Assembly (NCBI GenBank): GCA_036897625.1
Contig: JAYMTA010000381.1
Coordinates: 1-30,141, forward strand
Length of the DNA: 30,141 nt
From: Pelargonium cotyledonis
Lineage: Eukaryota; Streptophyta; Magnoliopsida; Geraniales; Geraniaceae
Reading direction: 5' to 3'
Part shown: one piece after another, positions 1 to 10,869 of the stretch
Layout: each line of letters opens with the position of its first letter
Position numbering within the stretch: position 1 is the first letter of the stretch
Made by a program: the position numbers and the translations under genes
Notes under the pieces: model-generated
Told to the model about the DNA's origin: nothing
The model's input: the letters and a program-made list of their open reading frames with translations, nothing else
The model's database searches: none

Positions 1-1860
1 TGTCATTGGCTGGTTCACCAGTGATGAGTTTTTTACCAACTTATGTAATGCCTACTATTATTAATAAAATATGAGTTGTTTCCTTTAAAAAAAAATATTT
101 CCCATGTGTTACTATTTCTAATTTTTTAAATTGTTTTCACTTAAAAAACAGTGAAGAAACAAAATTGCACAAGACATGCATTGAAAATTTGGATTATTTT
201 TATTCAAACAAACAAACAAAAAAAGATTCGGATTAGAATTGTAGTAGTATTTTAGGCAAGTTTTTATTAAAAATTAATTATCAAAATTTAATTTGAAACC
301 AATAATTTATGTTGCAAATCAGAATTCAACTGCTAACACTTTGCTCTACATGCAAATAAAAATTGTTGAGAAATATACATATTTATAAATTTAAAACTGA
401 ATTCAATCTTTAATTAGTAGGTCAAATAAGTCATTAAAGTGAATTAATTAAGCATTTAGGTGTTTCAAAACATTTATATACATAGTCATTAATTAAACTA
501 GTCTATGTTATAGACATTAAGCACTAAATGTAAATGCCTTTGATAATTTATCTTATAATATTCTAGAATCATATAGTTGCGTGTTTAGATACAAACTCAT
601 TCGACACGTGTTTTTATGAGTTTGATCAAATTTTGTGTTTGGTTAAACAAATTTCCACATATTCCTTGCAAAACCCGTATAAAATTCAACTTGTGTCTTT
701 TTAATCTGAAACCAAAAAACTTTATCCAATTGTGAGCACTAAATATTTATAATTATAAATTAGTGAGAGACACTTTAATTTTAATTTTAAAATGCTTTAA
801 TTTGAGACTTGACACAAGTCAAAATAGTATTATTAATTATATACATTCGGAAAGAAACAATAAATTCTTATTTTTTTATATATATTTATGGACCGACCTA
901 CCCAAACTTTAGATCTAGAACAGTGTATGAACAAAAATGATATTTTTTTTTCCGTTCACAATTTTTTTTGTTTAATTATTATAATTTTCATACACTTTCC
1001 AGCTAATATTATCCACAATTTCATGCTGAAAAAGATGAATATTAATGTCTTTTATGGAAAAATAACTTCACATTCTATAAATCTTATTACTCTAAAAAGA
1101 TAATGAGCCTCATCGTATAAACCGTAAATGTATGGGTCTGTTCAGAAACCTCATAATATAAACCGAAAAAAGGAAAAGAAAAATAATAAGCCTAATTTGA
1201 AATTTTCCATCTTCTTAAGAAAATGCCACTTAAATAACCCTACAAAATCATGCATCAAATAATGATAAAACTATATTGGATGAAAATAATATCTTTAACG
1301 TTTTGGGTCCACATGATTAAATAACTTAGTCGAACTTATTGACAATCATATCTCTTTGACCAAATAAAAGAATTCGAACTCATAATCTTAAATATAAAAA
1401 TGTAACACTCTTGATATATTGCGATGCCAAATTAACAACTTTGCCTTATTCTCCGTGATTGTTTGGCAACACAATCAAACAACACCTTTCTCTTTTTCTC
1501 TCTTCGCTTTTATGTTGTTGTTTTTTACGACACTAGATTAATAAGAGCTGATCAACCCTATGTACAAGAGGCCGGTGTGAGTGTTGAGTCGCAAGTTGAA
1601 TCAAGTTTTGGGATTGTAATATAAAATACACATGTCAGTCTCAATAGTTCACATGTCGATTTAAAATTTCAGCTCCACCTGCAATTTACCGATATTGTAC
1701 CTCATTCTCGCACTCTCTTCCACAAGTAACCCTTAAGAAAGACGGCGAAAATACATATATAGTAGAGTTACCAAACAAGGTCTAACCATGTCACATTAGA
1801 GTCATATTTGGCCACTAGAGTTGAAAACTTGGAACTGCCTTTCTCGGGGGGTTGCATGGG
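1..1860. other. AT-rich intergenic DNA upstream of invertase
   Basis: I see no supportable gene. The region is very AT-rich with short homopolymer runs and AAAC-type simple repeats (around 205-220). The only open frames are short, begin in AT-rich sequence and show no recognisable protein. The last few hundred bases are presumably distal promoter of the invertase gene. Confidence 0.6.
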
Positions 1861-1869
1861 TGTAATAGC

Positions 1870-1889
1870 TTGACAGTTGACTTTTGACT
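1870..1889 (+). promoter_or_regulatory. Cluster of three W-box cores
   Basis: Three TTGAC cores lie in 20 bp: TTGACA at 1870, TTGACT at 1877 and TTGACT at 1884. They sit about 130 bp upstream of the invertase TATA box. TTGAC(C/T) is the known WRKY-factor binding core, and clustered W-boxes are common in wound- and pathogen-responsive promoters. Cell-wall invertases are often induced by those cues, so control by WRKY factors is a reasonable inference but is not shown here. Confidence 0.5.
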
Positions 1890-2019
1890 TATAAACCCAT
1901 TTTGTATGAATTTTCTTCATGCATCGTGATTCATGTTTGGTAACTTATAAACATCCTCCATCAATTCACTCATCACCAAAGACCTATCTCTTCAAGTCCA
2001 CAACACACACATATTTTCT

Positions 2020-2027
2020 TATAAATA
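2020..2027 (+). promoter_or_regulatory. TATA box of the invertase gene
   Basis: TATAAATA lies 49 bp before the invertase ATG. A start site about 30 bp downstream would give a leader of roughly 20-25 nt containing CAT/CAA repeats, with the start codon in a good context (GCCATGG). An upstream ATG at 1919 lies before this box and is therefore probably not transcribed. Confidence 0.6.
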
Positions 2028-2075
2028 CCCCTGAGTTCTTGAACAAGTCTTCATCATCATCATCAAGAACCAGCC

Positions 2076-5000
2076 ATGGCCACCAAGAACAACGTGCTCT
2101 TCTTCTTCATCTTCTTCTCTTTTGTTCTTGGCCATTTTCATGTTCTTGAAGCTTCACACCATGTTTACAAGAACCTTCAAGCTGTTACTACTGAGGCCAT
2201 TAACAACATCTCAAGCCAACCTTATAGAACTGGCTATCACTTCCAGCCTCTCAAGAATTGGATCAATGGTACCTTTTTCTTTTTTGTTCTACTTTTGATC
2301 TTTCTTGTTCTTGTTTTTGCTTCTATAGCATTGTTTCTAATTTTTTGTTGTTCTGTTTTTGACATGTTGCTGTTATGGTGATGGAATGAACAAATGGATG
2401 TGCAGATCCTAATGGTTAGTTTTCTTTATTACCTTCTCAATTTTCACGTGTTTGATATACATAATACATATAGTTCGTTTTGAAGGATAAAAAAAAAAAA
2501 TTTACAATGCGTGTAAATGTACTACAAATTTTACGTCCTTAAAAACATCTTAGACTTAGCATGAGACTTGATATTTGATTTTACGTGAGAGTTTTTGCTA
2601 ATAGCTCAACCGATATTTTGAATCGTTAGTGGAATATCATATCATTCAAAGAATCAAATATGGCAACTCTTTCTCATGAGCAGAAACAATATAATAATTT
2701 TTTTCATTTATATTATGAATCTTGCTTCTTTATGAGTTCTTGAAGTCTTTAATAGGATCCTATATGGAGCATGGACCCTCCATATCTCAAGTTGGTGTTC
2801 TTCAATATTTGGAAGCATGGCCAAACCCAAGTTGATGATGTGTTGGGACATATCTATTAAAAGTTGTGGGACAGTTTTCCCCCACAAATAATATATTATA
2901 TTTGTCTCCATATTAAAAAAAACAATATTGTCCAATTGACCATGTTGACGTAACTATTAAAACACGAAAAAAATTGTAAAAAGATCTTTTAAACTTTATG
3001 ATCGAAATAATTTAGTGTCCAAATAATTTTATGTCAACAGTTTCTCTACTACTGAATACCGACCAAACATGTTTCCCGCACTTACTTTATTAATTTTTCT
3101 CCTGTCGCTCATATGTTATAAAAAAAGAAATAAAAACTAACATCCAACAGGTTTAACACCGTAAACCATTTTGCTCGACTTTTAACAATTGATCATGAGT
3201 CGTTTTAGCATATAATTAGTTCACAAATCAAATTGGTCAGATTACGAGCATTTTAGTCTTTTTCTTTATGTTTTTTTTTTACATGGGCTAAAGAAAATGC
3301 AACAACCCTATATTGTTTATGCAGGACCCATGATTTACAAAGGAATTTACCATCTTTTCTACCAATACAATCCAAGTGGTGTGGTTTGGGGCAACATAGT
3401 TTGGGCTCATTCCACATCCCATGATCTTGTCAATTGGAGCCCTCACCCTCATGCCATCTTCCCCTCCCAACCCTCAGACATAAAGGGCTGCGGGTCAGGC
3501 CCAGCCACTATCCTCCCCAGTGGCAAACCTGTAATTCTCTACACAGGCATTGACCCCAAACAAAACCAAGTCCAAAACATGGCCATCCCCAAAAACCTCT
3601 CTGACCCATATCTCATAGAGTGGATCAAAACCCCTAGAAACCCTCTGATGGCACCAACTTCCATGAACCAAATCAATGCAAGGTCCTTCAGAGACCCAAC
3701 CACAGCTTGGCTTGGCCAGGACAAGAATTGGAGAGTGATCATTGGGAGCAAGGTGGACCAAAGAGGGTTGATGGTTTTGTACAAAAGTAGGGATTTTGAG
3801 AATTGGGTTAAGACCGAAGAGCCCTTACACTCCAAGGATGGGACAGGGATGTGGGAGTGCCCTGATTTTTTCCCTGTTTCTAGGACTAGTGGTGATGGCT
3901 TGGACACATCTTTGGTTGGGGCAAAAGTGAAGCATGTGCTCAAGTATAGCTTGGACATTACAAAGCATGATGTGTATGTTGTTGGGACATATGATGTTGT
4001 GAAGGATAGGTTTGTTTCTGATGAAGGGTCTGTGGAGAGTGATGAAGGGTTGAGATATGATTATGGGAAGTTTTATGCTTCAAAGACTTTCTTTGATAGT
4101 GTGAAGAAGAGGAGGGTTTTGTGGGGTTGGGTCAATGAGTCCTCCAGTGTGGAGGATGATATCAAGAAGGGTTGGTCAGGAATTCAGGTAATGGTTGTTT
4201 CTTTTCTTTTAGGGTGTTTATGATCGAGTTCTGAACCAAAAATTTGAAACGAACTAGACCCACTTGTATAAACGGGTTGGGCTAAAACACAACTATGCTT
4301 ATTGTGCCACTTTTTGATATTATTGGGCATAATAGTGATGACCTGCAAGTCGTTGGCCCATTTGTCAGTTCTGGATGGTTATGGCTTGTTTCTCGATATA
4401 GTATTGATGGTGAATACACAATGTGAGAGAGAGCTGATATTGAGTTATGATTTTGTGCAGGCTGTTCCAAGGACTGTAGTGTTGGATAAAAGTGGGAAGC
4501 AGTTGGTGCAATGGCCAATTAAAGAGATTGAGAAGCTTAGAGGGAAGCAAGTTACATATGTTCCAACCAAAGAGCTCTTCAAAGGCTCAATTGTTGAAAT
4601 TTCTGGTGTCACAGCATCACAGGTTGGTCTCTTTTCTTGCTATAAATTTGTTGAGACGTGTTAAAACGTTACAAAGTCGGGAAAAGTCTCGTGCACTGAA
4701 CTGTACTTTGTTTTGTGTTTTTGCAGGCAGACGTGGAGATAACATTTGCAGTAAATGACTTGAGCCAAGCAGAAGTGATGGACCCAACATGGACCAACCC
4801 AGAGGTTCTGTGCAGCCAAAAGGGTTCAACAGTTGAAGGTGGAGTTGGACCATTTGGGCTTCTGGTTTTGGCTTCACATGGACTTCAAGAGTACACTGCA
4901 GTTTTCTTCAGAATATTCAAAGCTCCAACCAAATATGTGGTGCTCATGTGCAGTGACCAATCCAAGTCTCTTTCTCTCTCTCTCTCTCTCACTCTCATTT

Positions 5001-5663
5001 TCATAACAAAGCTTCAAAGTTGAATTTTTGTCTAATTTTGGGGTGTTTTTGGACATTTGACAGGTCTTCTTTGAACCTCAACAATGACTTGGCCTCTTAT
5101 GGGTCATTTGTGGATTTGGACCCAGTGAAGCACAAGCTGTCACTAAGAACTTTGGTGAGTTGATTGATGTTTAAGTGTGAAAGTGGCTTTTTTTTGGAAA
5201 GAAAGATTTTGGTAGCTTCTTTGCTTTACCCATCAAAAGTTGTGTTTTGTTTTAGACCTCGTGATCTCAACAAGTGACACCTCTGAGTGAGAATTACGTG
5301 TCTTCAGAACTGTACTGAAAAAAATGTCTAATTTAATTTTTGAAACACGGAATGTGACGTAATCGAATAACTTCTAACTTTTTTACTTAATTATGAAACA
5401 AACGCTTAATAGCGAGATTTTGCATGCATTTCAATGTACCCATTTTGGTGTTAACACATTTGGGTTTGAATATGGTTGAACAGATAGATCACTCAGTGGT
5501 GGAGAGCTTTGGAGCAGAAGGGAGGAATGTGATCACAGCTAGGGTTTATCCAACAATGGCTACTTTTGGAAATGCACTTTTGTATGCTTTCAACAATGGA
5601 TCAACAATGGTGAATATCACAAGATTCAGTGCTTGGAGCATGAAAACAGCTCAAATCAGTTGA
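2076..5663 (+). CDS. CWINV: Cell-wall invertase (beta-fructofuranosidase, GH32)
   Basis: Hydrolyses sucrose to glucose and fructose in the apoplast, supplying sink tissues. Exons: 2076-2268, 2406-2414, 3325-4187, 4461-4622, 4727-4965, 5064-5154 and 5484-5663, giving 578 aa, the usual length. Residues 1-26 form a hydrophobic signal peptide. The NDPNG motif (64-68) carries the nucleophile D65. The FRDP motif has D191. WECPDF has the acid/base E245, and its Pro (P247) marks the cell-wall class, whereas vacuolar enzymes have Val. The motif SLDITK keeps an Asp/Lys pair (D278, K281) that family studies associate with sucrose binding, which favours a true invertase over a fructan exohydrolase. The C-terminal beta-sandwich is complete and ends [12 protein letters not shown]. 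The donor of intron 5 (GTCTCT) is weak. The gene converges with NAP1. Its exact paralogue number cannot be set from sequence alone. Confidence 0.95.
2406..2414 (+). other. 9-nt mini-exon of the invertase gene
   Basis: ATCCTAATG is flanked by TGTGCAG and GTTAG. It supplies the DPN part of the catalytic NDPNG motif, with exon 1 ending AATG and exon 3 beginning GACCC. This tiny exon is a known hallmark of plant acid invertase genes. It sits between introns of 137 and 910 bp, and without it the nucleophile Asp would be lost although the frame would be kept. Confidence 0.93.
4973..4990 (+). repeat. (TC)n microsatellite at an invertase splice donor
   Basis: About nine TC units begin seven bases inside intron 5 of the invertase, directly after the weak donor GTCTCT. 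Confidence 0.85.
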
Positions 5664-6480
5664 TAACAAACAAACAAGAAAATCAAATGATAGTAAGAGA
5701 ATTGTAGAATGTTGATTTTTCCTCATTTTATTTTTGTGTGGTCCATGAAATTTCATTATAGCCAACTTGCTACCAAAGATTAATATTAGTCAATGGATCA
5801 AAGTTTCAAAATTTGTAGTCTATGTGAGGTTGGTGTTTCCATGTGCACAAATTCAATGGCTCAAGCAATTGTATGTATTGTAATATATATATATTCCAAT
5901 ATTTTTTATTATTTTTTATTTTATCCAAATTCATCTCTTAATCAAACTATTAATCGAGATTTGAGAGTCACAAGATAGGTGTAAAGGTATACTTTTCAAA
6001 TCGTTCAAATAGGAAATAGTTTTAAGGTCAGCCAAAAAGTAGATATAGCCACATAAAATAGACTAACAATCAATTGTTAGTTAGAGTTGACAATTTAAAT
6101 TCCAATTCAAGTTGAGACGTTTCAACCTTAAGCTTGGATTGCAAGAGGTACAGATCGTTCATGTTGCCCGACCTGATCTCCACATCTTTCAAGGCAAACT
6201 TAACACGACTAAAAATGATTGGATTTCAATCGGTCCAGGTCCAAATTGTCGGATCTAATATTCGTGCCAACAAGAATAATATAGACAAAAAAAAAACATG
6301 ACCACCTTTTCATATGTAAAATAAATAAGAAATGAGGTTCATATGACACCAACCCTTAAAAAGAGACTAAACCACCCATAGATAATGTGTTCTTGACCAA
6401 ATGAAACCAGCAAGACACCACAACCCAAAAACTAAAATCAAGACAAGCTTTGACACATTACAATGTATTGTTGTATAATT
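5664..6480. other. Convergent intergenic region, invertase / NAP1
   Basis: Holds the 3' ends of both genes. It is AT-rich, with the invertase 3' UTR presumably in the first 200-300 bases. One short inverted-repeat element lies at 6081-6257. I see no coding sequence. Confidence 0.6.
6081..6257. mobile_element. Short hAT-like inverted-repeat element (MITE)
   Basis: The left end TTAGAGTTGACAATTT and the reverse complement of the right end (TAGATCCGACAATTTGG) match in their terminal bases, giving an element of about 175 bp with no coding capacity. The ends match other elements in this window. I cannot identify a clean 8-bp target duplication. Confidence 0.5.
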
Positions 6481-9400
6481 TTACTGTTGCTTGCAGTCCG
6501 GAGGGCGCTCGCCTGCCTGACCTTCACCACCACGGGTCTTTCCACTTTTCTGCAGTTTGATGAACCCAACAAATTGTTAATATGAATTAAAACCACTTTA
6601 CATATATGGAGACCACACAAACACGACTCGAAATAAGCATGTTTGGGCTCACTAGTTTTGTAATGATGCTGTGTTCGTGTTAGAGTACTCAATGCGTTTA
6701 ATAATCGTGCCCTGTTTATGTTGAGACCCAAAAACTAAAATCAGGTTGTGATGCGCCCGACATGCTTGACTTGTCAAACACACACTTGGGAGTAATAATT
6801 CTAAATTAACTACAGAAAAACCCTAGCTAGTTAACATAGTTATGCTAAATATGTGATGTTTAATCGTGTTGGGGGGCAGTGTCGTGCCAAAGTGTGTTGG
6901 TCTTGTCATGCAAAATGTGTTCGGACGTGTTGTGTCAATCTGACCCATTTAGTTAAAACATTGTCATGTTCGTGTAATGAGTTCATAAACGTGTCATGTT
7001 CCTGTTTAATATTTGAGTGCAATTATTAAAATAGTTGTGTTTGTGTTGGTCCATATAGCACACAAACGAAATCGACACAGTAGAGGATAGATTAGTTTAA
7101 TTGTGTCGATAAATGATAGAAATGAACATGTTAAAATTCCTCAAACATTAGCAATTTCATTTAAATAAACACAATATGTACCTTCTTGTTGCTCTTCCCT
7201 TCTTCTTCATCCTCGTCATCATCCTCTTCATCGTCCTCATCCTCATCCTCGTCATCTTCATCGTCGTCGTTCTCATCATCATCTTCGTCATCAAGCTCGT
7301 ACTCAACATCCTGACTAGCTTCTCCAGTAAACCATGACACTGCATGAGGAATAATTTTGTCCCGTATAGTTGACCTACAAAGCAAAGACAAGTAGAGGGG
7401 TATGTTATTGGGTCCGAACCAAAAATTTGGACGCAACCGGACCGGAACTGATCCAAATTCACTCTGCACCGATTTTTTGGAAGTAATTGAAATCGTTCCA
7501 TTCAGTTAGGTAATTTTCGGTGTTCCAAACCGAATCAGGACCTGTCCGGTCTTTGGTCCAAGAAATTTGAGATTTTCATTCCAGTTCGTGACCAGACTGA
7601 CCGCCTTGATAATTATTATTCGACACATGAAACCGTGACTTACCCAACATCATAATCTTGTTCCATTACAGCTTGAAGCTCTTCAGCCTGTTGATACAAA
7701 ACAAGAGAATAAAAATAATCAGCTTATATATATATAATATTTGTTTGATATCTTATGAAGCTGCACTTACAGCATCTTCATCCAACTCATCCTCATCTTC
7801 TGGGACCTCTGGAGGGCTGAAAAAGTTGAAGAAGCTTTCACAGGTTTCAGTTTTCGTGATAGGCTTTGTGTTCCTCGATCCCTTTTTCGGTTTCTTTTTC
7901 AGTACCTTCTGTGTCAAGCATTTCCCAGAAAACCATTCAATGCTCGTCCTACAAAAGTAAGCTAACATTAGATAATATGAAGAAAAAAGAACAGTAAATT
8001 ACAATTCAATATCAGATGTCTATAAGATATGAAATTACCCAATGGCTTTCTCTAATATTGGCTCCTCCTCATCGACCATCAGATAGGTTTTGGTCAGGAC
8101 GGAGTTTTTGAAATACGGGTTAGGGTTGAAGAAAAACTCCAATTTGAAACCTTTGGGGTTGTCAATTTTGCACCACTTGATATCTTTGAGATACTTGAGC
8201 GCCTCCTCATCTCGCTCGCTGATCTGCTCCGGGAAACAATAAGACGTGAACTAAGCATTTATTGAACCAAAAAAAAGTAAACACAGCAGGTTATTTAATT
8301 TCCTCACGTCCTCAGCTACAATTTCATTGTTCTTCAACGCATTGAGCCAAAAGTCAGGCACTCCTTTCTCTGCATCATAAATGAACCTCAACATCATAGT
8401 AAAGAATAGTGCACAAGTTACAAGTCAATCAAGCTCTAATCGGTACCTTCGGTAGCTTCACTTTCTTTGTCTGCGACAGTTTCATTAGTAATGCCTTCAA
8501 CTTCAACCGCTCCAGTAACAATTTCAGATCTCTGCGTGCACAATTAAAAGATATATACTTGAACCAACAAATAGTTTATGAAAATCTTTGAAATTAAAAC
8601 ACACATCATTAACTTGTGAACACATAATATGGATTGGTTAGTGAGCTCCAATATTCAGCAAACCTTTGCATAAAGAGGTTCATAAAGCTTCTGGTATCTG
8701 GCCTCCAAGGCCGCTTTTTCCTCAAAAAACTTCGCCTCAAGTTCATCATGCTTGCTCTGCAATTTTAATAGAAAATATCCAAGTGATCAGAATTCGTCAT
8801 TGTTTGCCCATCTCACAAAGGGAAATTAATCAACAGCGCTACAGCCTATCAAAACACAATGGCCACCGGCCCACCGTGATGATGCAAAAATCACAAATTA
8901 TACGGATAGAAGTCTAGATATAGATTGGGCTAGAGCTAGCAATTTGAACCTAAACACATGGGAACCAGAAATCTGACTACACATTTTTGCACATTTTGGG
9001 TCACATAAAATAAACCCGAACAATCTTTTGGGGCGGACAAACCTGCAACCCAACTCACGGCCCAAAACGAACCCATGCCCCTCATACGGATCGCGTTCGG
9101 TTTAGGCCTTCCCAACCCGAATTGCCATCTCTGGGCAGCCTAAGGAATGAAATATTTTTGCCAGGTCATTTTCCGATTTCATAGCTGAACATGAAGAGAT
9201 ACACATTCTTGCGATCTTCCTTTGCAGAAGATTTATTTTGGGGTTAAACTCCCACTTACCAAACATTTTTTATCACTAAAATATTGATAACATTTCTGAC
9301 TGCTAAAATATTGATAGGAGCAACTGTTGAGTTGTGAGGATTGATTCAGTGGTATGCATTAATTCACCATAAATTTCCCAAACATTTTTTATTTAATTCA

Positions 9401-10695
9401 CATAAATCTCATCAGTTAGGCAATATTTTGATCTATAAAGATGCTTGAATAATAGTTCAGAGGAGGTGGTTTTATGTTGTTCAGTTTACCTGCCTATATG
9501 CATATATAATTAATTCTGTACCAAATTAAGGGGTTTCTATATATGATTTTTCGAACAGCTCAATTCCCTATATCAGAATTCATATTGTGCGGTGCGTGAC
9601 AAACTACTAGACATATTAAGATAAAATAGTAAAAATGAGAAAAACGACAAGGTAAACATAGAAATCAAACCTGAATCTCTCTCAGAAAATCGACGTGCTG
9701 CCTGACCTTAGGGGACAGAGATTCTAGGATATTATGTCCCGCCAAATCATTAAGCTTATCCTGAGAATATTCAACACCCCAAATCAAAATCATCAAGCAA
9801 AAAAACAAAAACCTAAATAAAAACTTGAATATCATTTATGCAAAAAATTTACCTTCAGAGCATTAACTAAACCCTGGCGATCTTCCACGCTAAGAGCTAC
9901 CAACAACAATACAACACCATAGTCAGCACTACTTAGCTCCAAACACAACCCAAATCAATAACCAGAAGTTTCAGCACTAGTTGATCCACATACAAGAAGA
10001 AAAAAAACTCGAGCATAACAGCTTCAACGTCAAATTCCAATAAAACAAGCAAGCAATTCAGCCTCACACACATACAATGAATCAGAGACAGATTTGATTC
10101 TTTGCACTCCAATTCAAAACCAAAAAATCGAAATGCCTCTTGATCACATAATGAAAAATAGTCATCACAAGATACCTCCAACATCACGACGAAATTTCAT
10201 ACACATACAAATCAATAACCAGTAGTTTCAACTCTAGCTGATCTACTTACTAACAAAACACTAAAACAGGTTGATAGTTGATACTCGATCTCTAAGAATG
10301 GAAAACCACCAAAACAATCGAAATGCTTCTAAATCACAGAACTATTGATACACAAACAGATTGATAGTTGATATCTGACTCCATAAAATAAAAAAAATCA
10401 CTATACCAGCTTCAATTTTCAACCAAACAGTGCCATAAACATGCAAGCATTACAGCCTCACACTCTCGCAGTGATTCAGAAACAGATAAAATCGAAATGC
10501 CTCTCAATCACATATCGAAAATTCATACACAAACAGCTTCAATTGTCAACAAAACAACGCCACAAACACAGCAACATCATAAATATGCATACAAAAACAT
10601 GAACATATAAGAAAACAGCTACAGAGCTGCGTAGGGCTTGAGCAAGTGTCGATACCTGCGGCGGCGGCGGGAAGGTCGGAGTCGCGATCAGCCAT
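6481..10695 (-). CDS. NAP1: Nucleosome assembly protein 1 (NAP1) histone chaperone
   Basis: Binds H2A-H2B (and H3-H4) and assists nucleosome assembly, shuttling between cytoplasm and nucleus. Coding exons in gene order: 10695-10656, 9896-9853, 9760-9671, 8756-8664, 8531-8447, 8369-8308, 8223-8039, 7948-7771, 7687-7644, 7374-7182 and 6549-6481, giving 360 aa, close to plant NAP1 length. Visible parts: an N-terminal helix rich in charged residues (about 30-85, the dimerisation helix of the family), the NAP fold (about 90-295, including FFNPNPYF and [14 protein letters not shown]), a basic KKKPKK signal (217-222), a highly acidic tail (about 297-335) and a terminal CKQQ box (357-360), the farnesylation motif of plant NAP1 proteins. 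Start chosen at the [12 protein letters not shown], which matches family starts. The promoter shows a TATA box and an E2F-type site, fitting S-phase expression. Confidence 0.95.
6560..7090. mobile_element. Decayed transposon-like sequence in NAP1 intron 10
   Basis: The last NAP1 intron (6550-7181) is rich in GTGTCGTGT/ATGTTCGTG phrases, such as those near 6895-7000 and 7030-7080, resembling the element at 14998-15392. No intact ends or open frame are visible, so this is a low-confidence call. Confidence 0.3.
7400..7612. mobile_element. Possible repeat fragment in NAP1 intron 9
   Basis: GC-richer sequence with CCGGACCGGAAC and GGTCCGAACC phrases interrupts AT-rich intron DNA between the exons at 7374 and 7644. 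The CCGGACCG phrases resemble the element at the right edge of the window (29847 onward). No coding capacity. Confidence 0.35.
8931..9133. mobile_element. hAT-like MITE in NAP1 intron 3
   Basis: Left end TAGAGCTAGCAATTTG; reverse complement of the right end CAGAGATGGCAATTCG. About 200 bp, GC-richer than the surrounding intron, with no open frame. It lies in the large intron 8757-9670. Confidence 0.55.
9951..10612. repeat. Degenerate tandem repeats in NAP1 intron 1
   Basis: Direct repeats of unequal length: CAAATCAATAACCAG recurs at 9951 and 10208; ATCGAAATGCYTCT recurs near 10127, 10317 and 10490; AGCTTCAA recurs at 10020, 10408 and 10535, followed by related sequence. The units read as about 256, 149 and 178 bp plus a partial copy. 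They fill almost all of intron 1 (9897-10655). Confidence 0.75.
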
Positions 10696-10869
10696 CTCGG
10701 AGAGCTCTTCCTCGTGACTCTAGTGGTGGAAGGAGGTGTTTGGAAGGCGAGAAAAACCCTAGAAAGTGAGGGAAAATTAGAAGGAAAATTGAGGGAAAAA
10801 GAGACTATAACCAGAGACTGTTGCTGCGTTAGCTTGACCACTTTTCAGAGTCTGCTCTTCCTCGTGTTC

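Noticed and set aside
888-1103. A 71-codon ORF in the left intergenic DNA
   Set aside because: AT-driven Ile/Phe/Asn composition, no family resemblance and no promoter or splice context.
1919-2149. ORF with an ATG upstream of the invertase start
   Set aside because: Its ATG lies before the TATA box at 2020, and it overlaps the invertase in another frame. It is probably not transcribed.
3495-3958. Long minus-strand frames opposite invertase exon 3
   Set aside because: Shadows of a GC-richer coding exon; no recognisable protein and no splice or promoter context.
7157-7501. Second minus-strand frame with Met/Thr/Arg runs over the NAP1 acidic exon
   Set aside because: It is the out-of-frame reading of the GAT/GAA-rich acidic tail.
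10539-10841. A 100-codon minus-strand frame overlapping the NAP1 start, possibly an upstream ORF
   Set aside because: It begins with GTG, not ATG, and runs out of frame through NAP1 exon 1 into the intron. It has no family resemblance.
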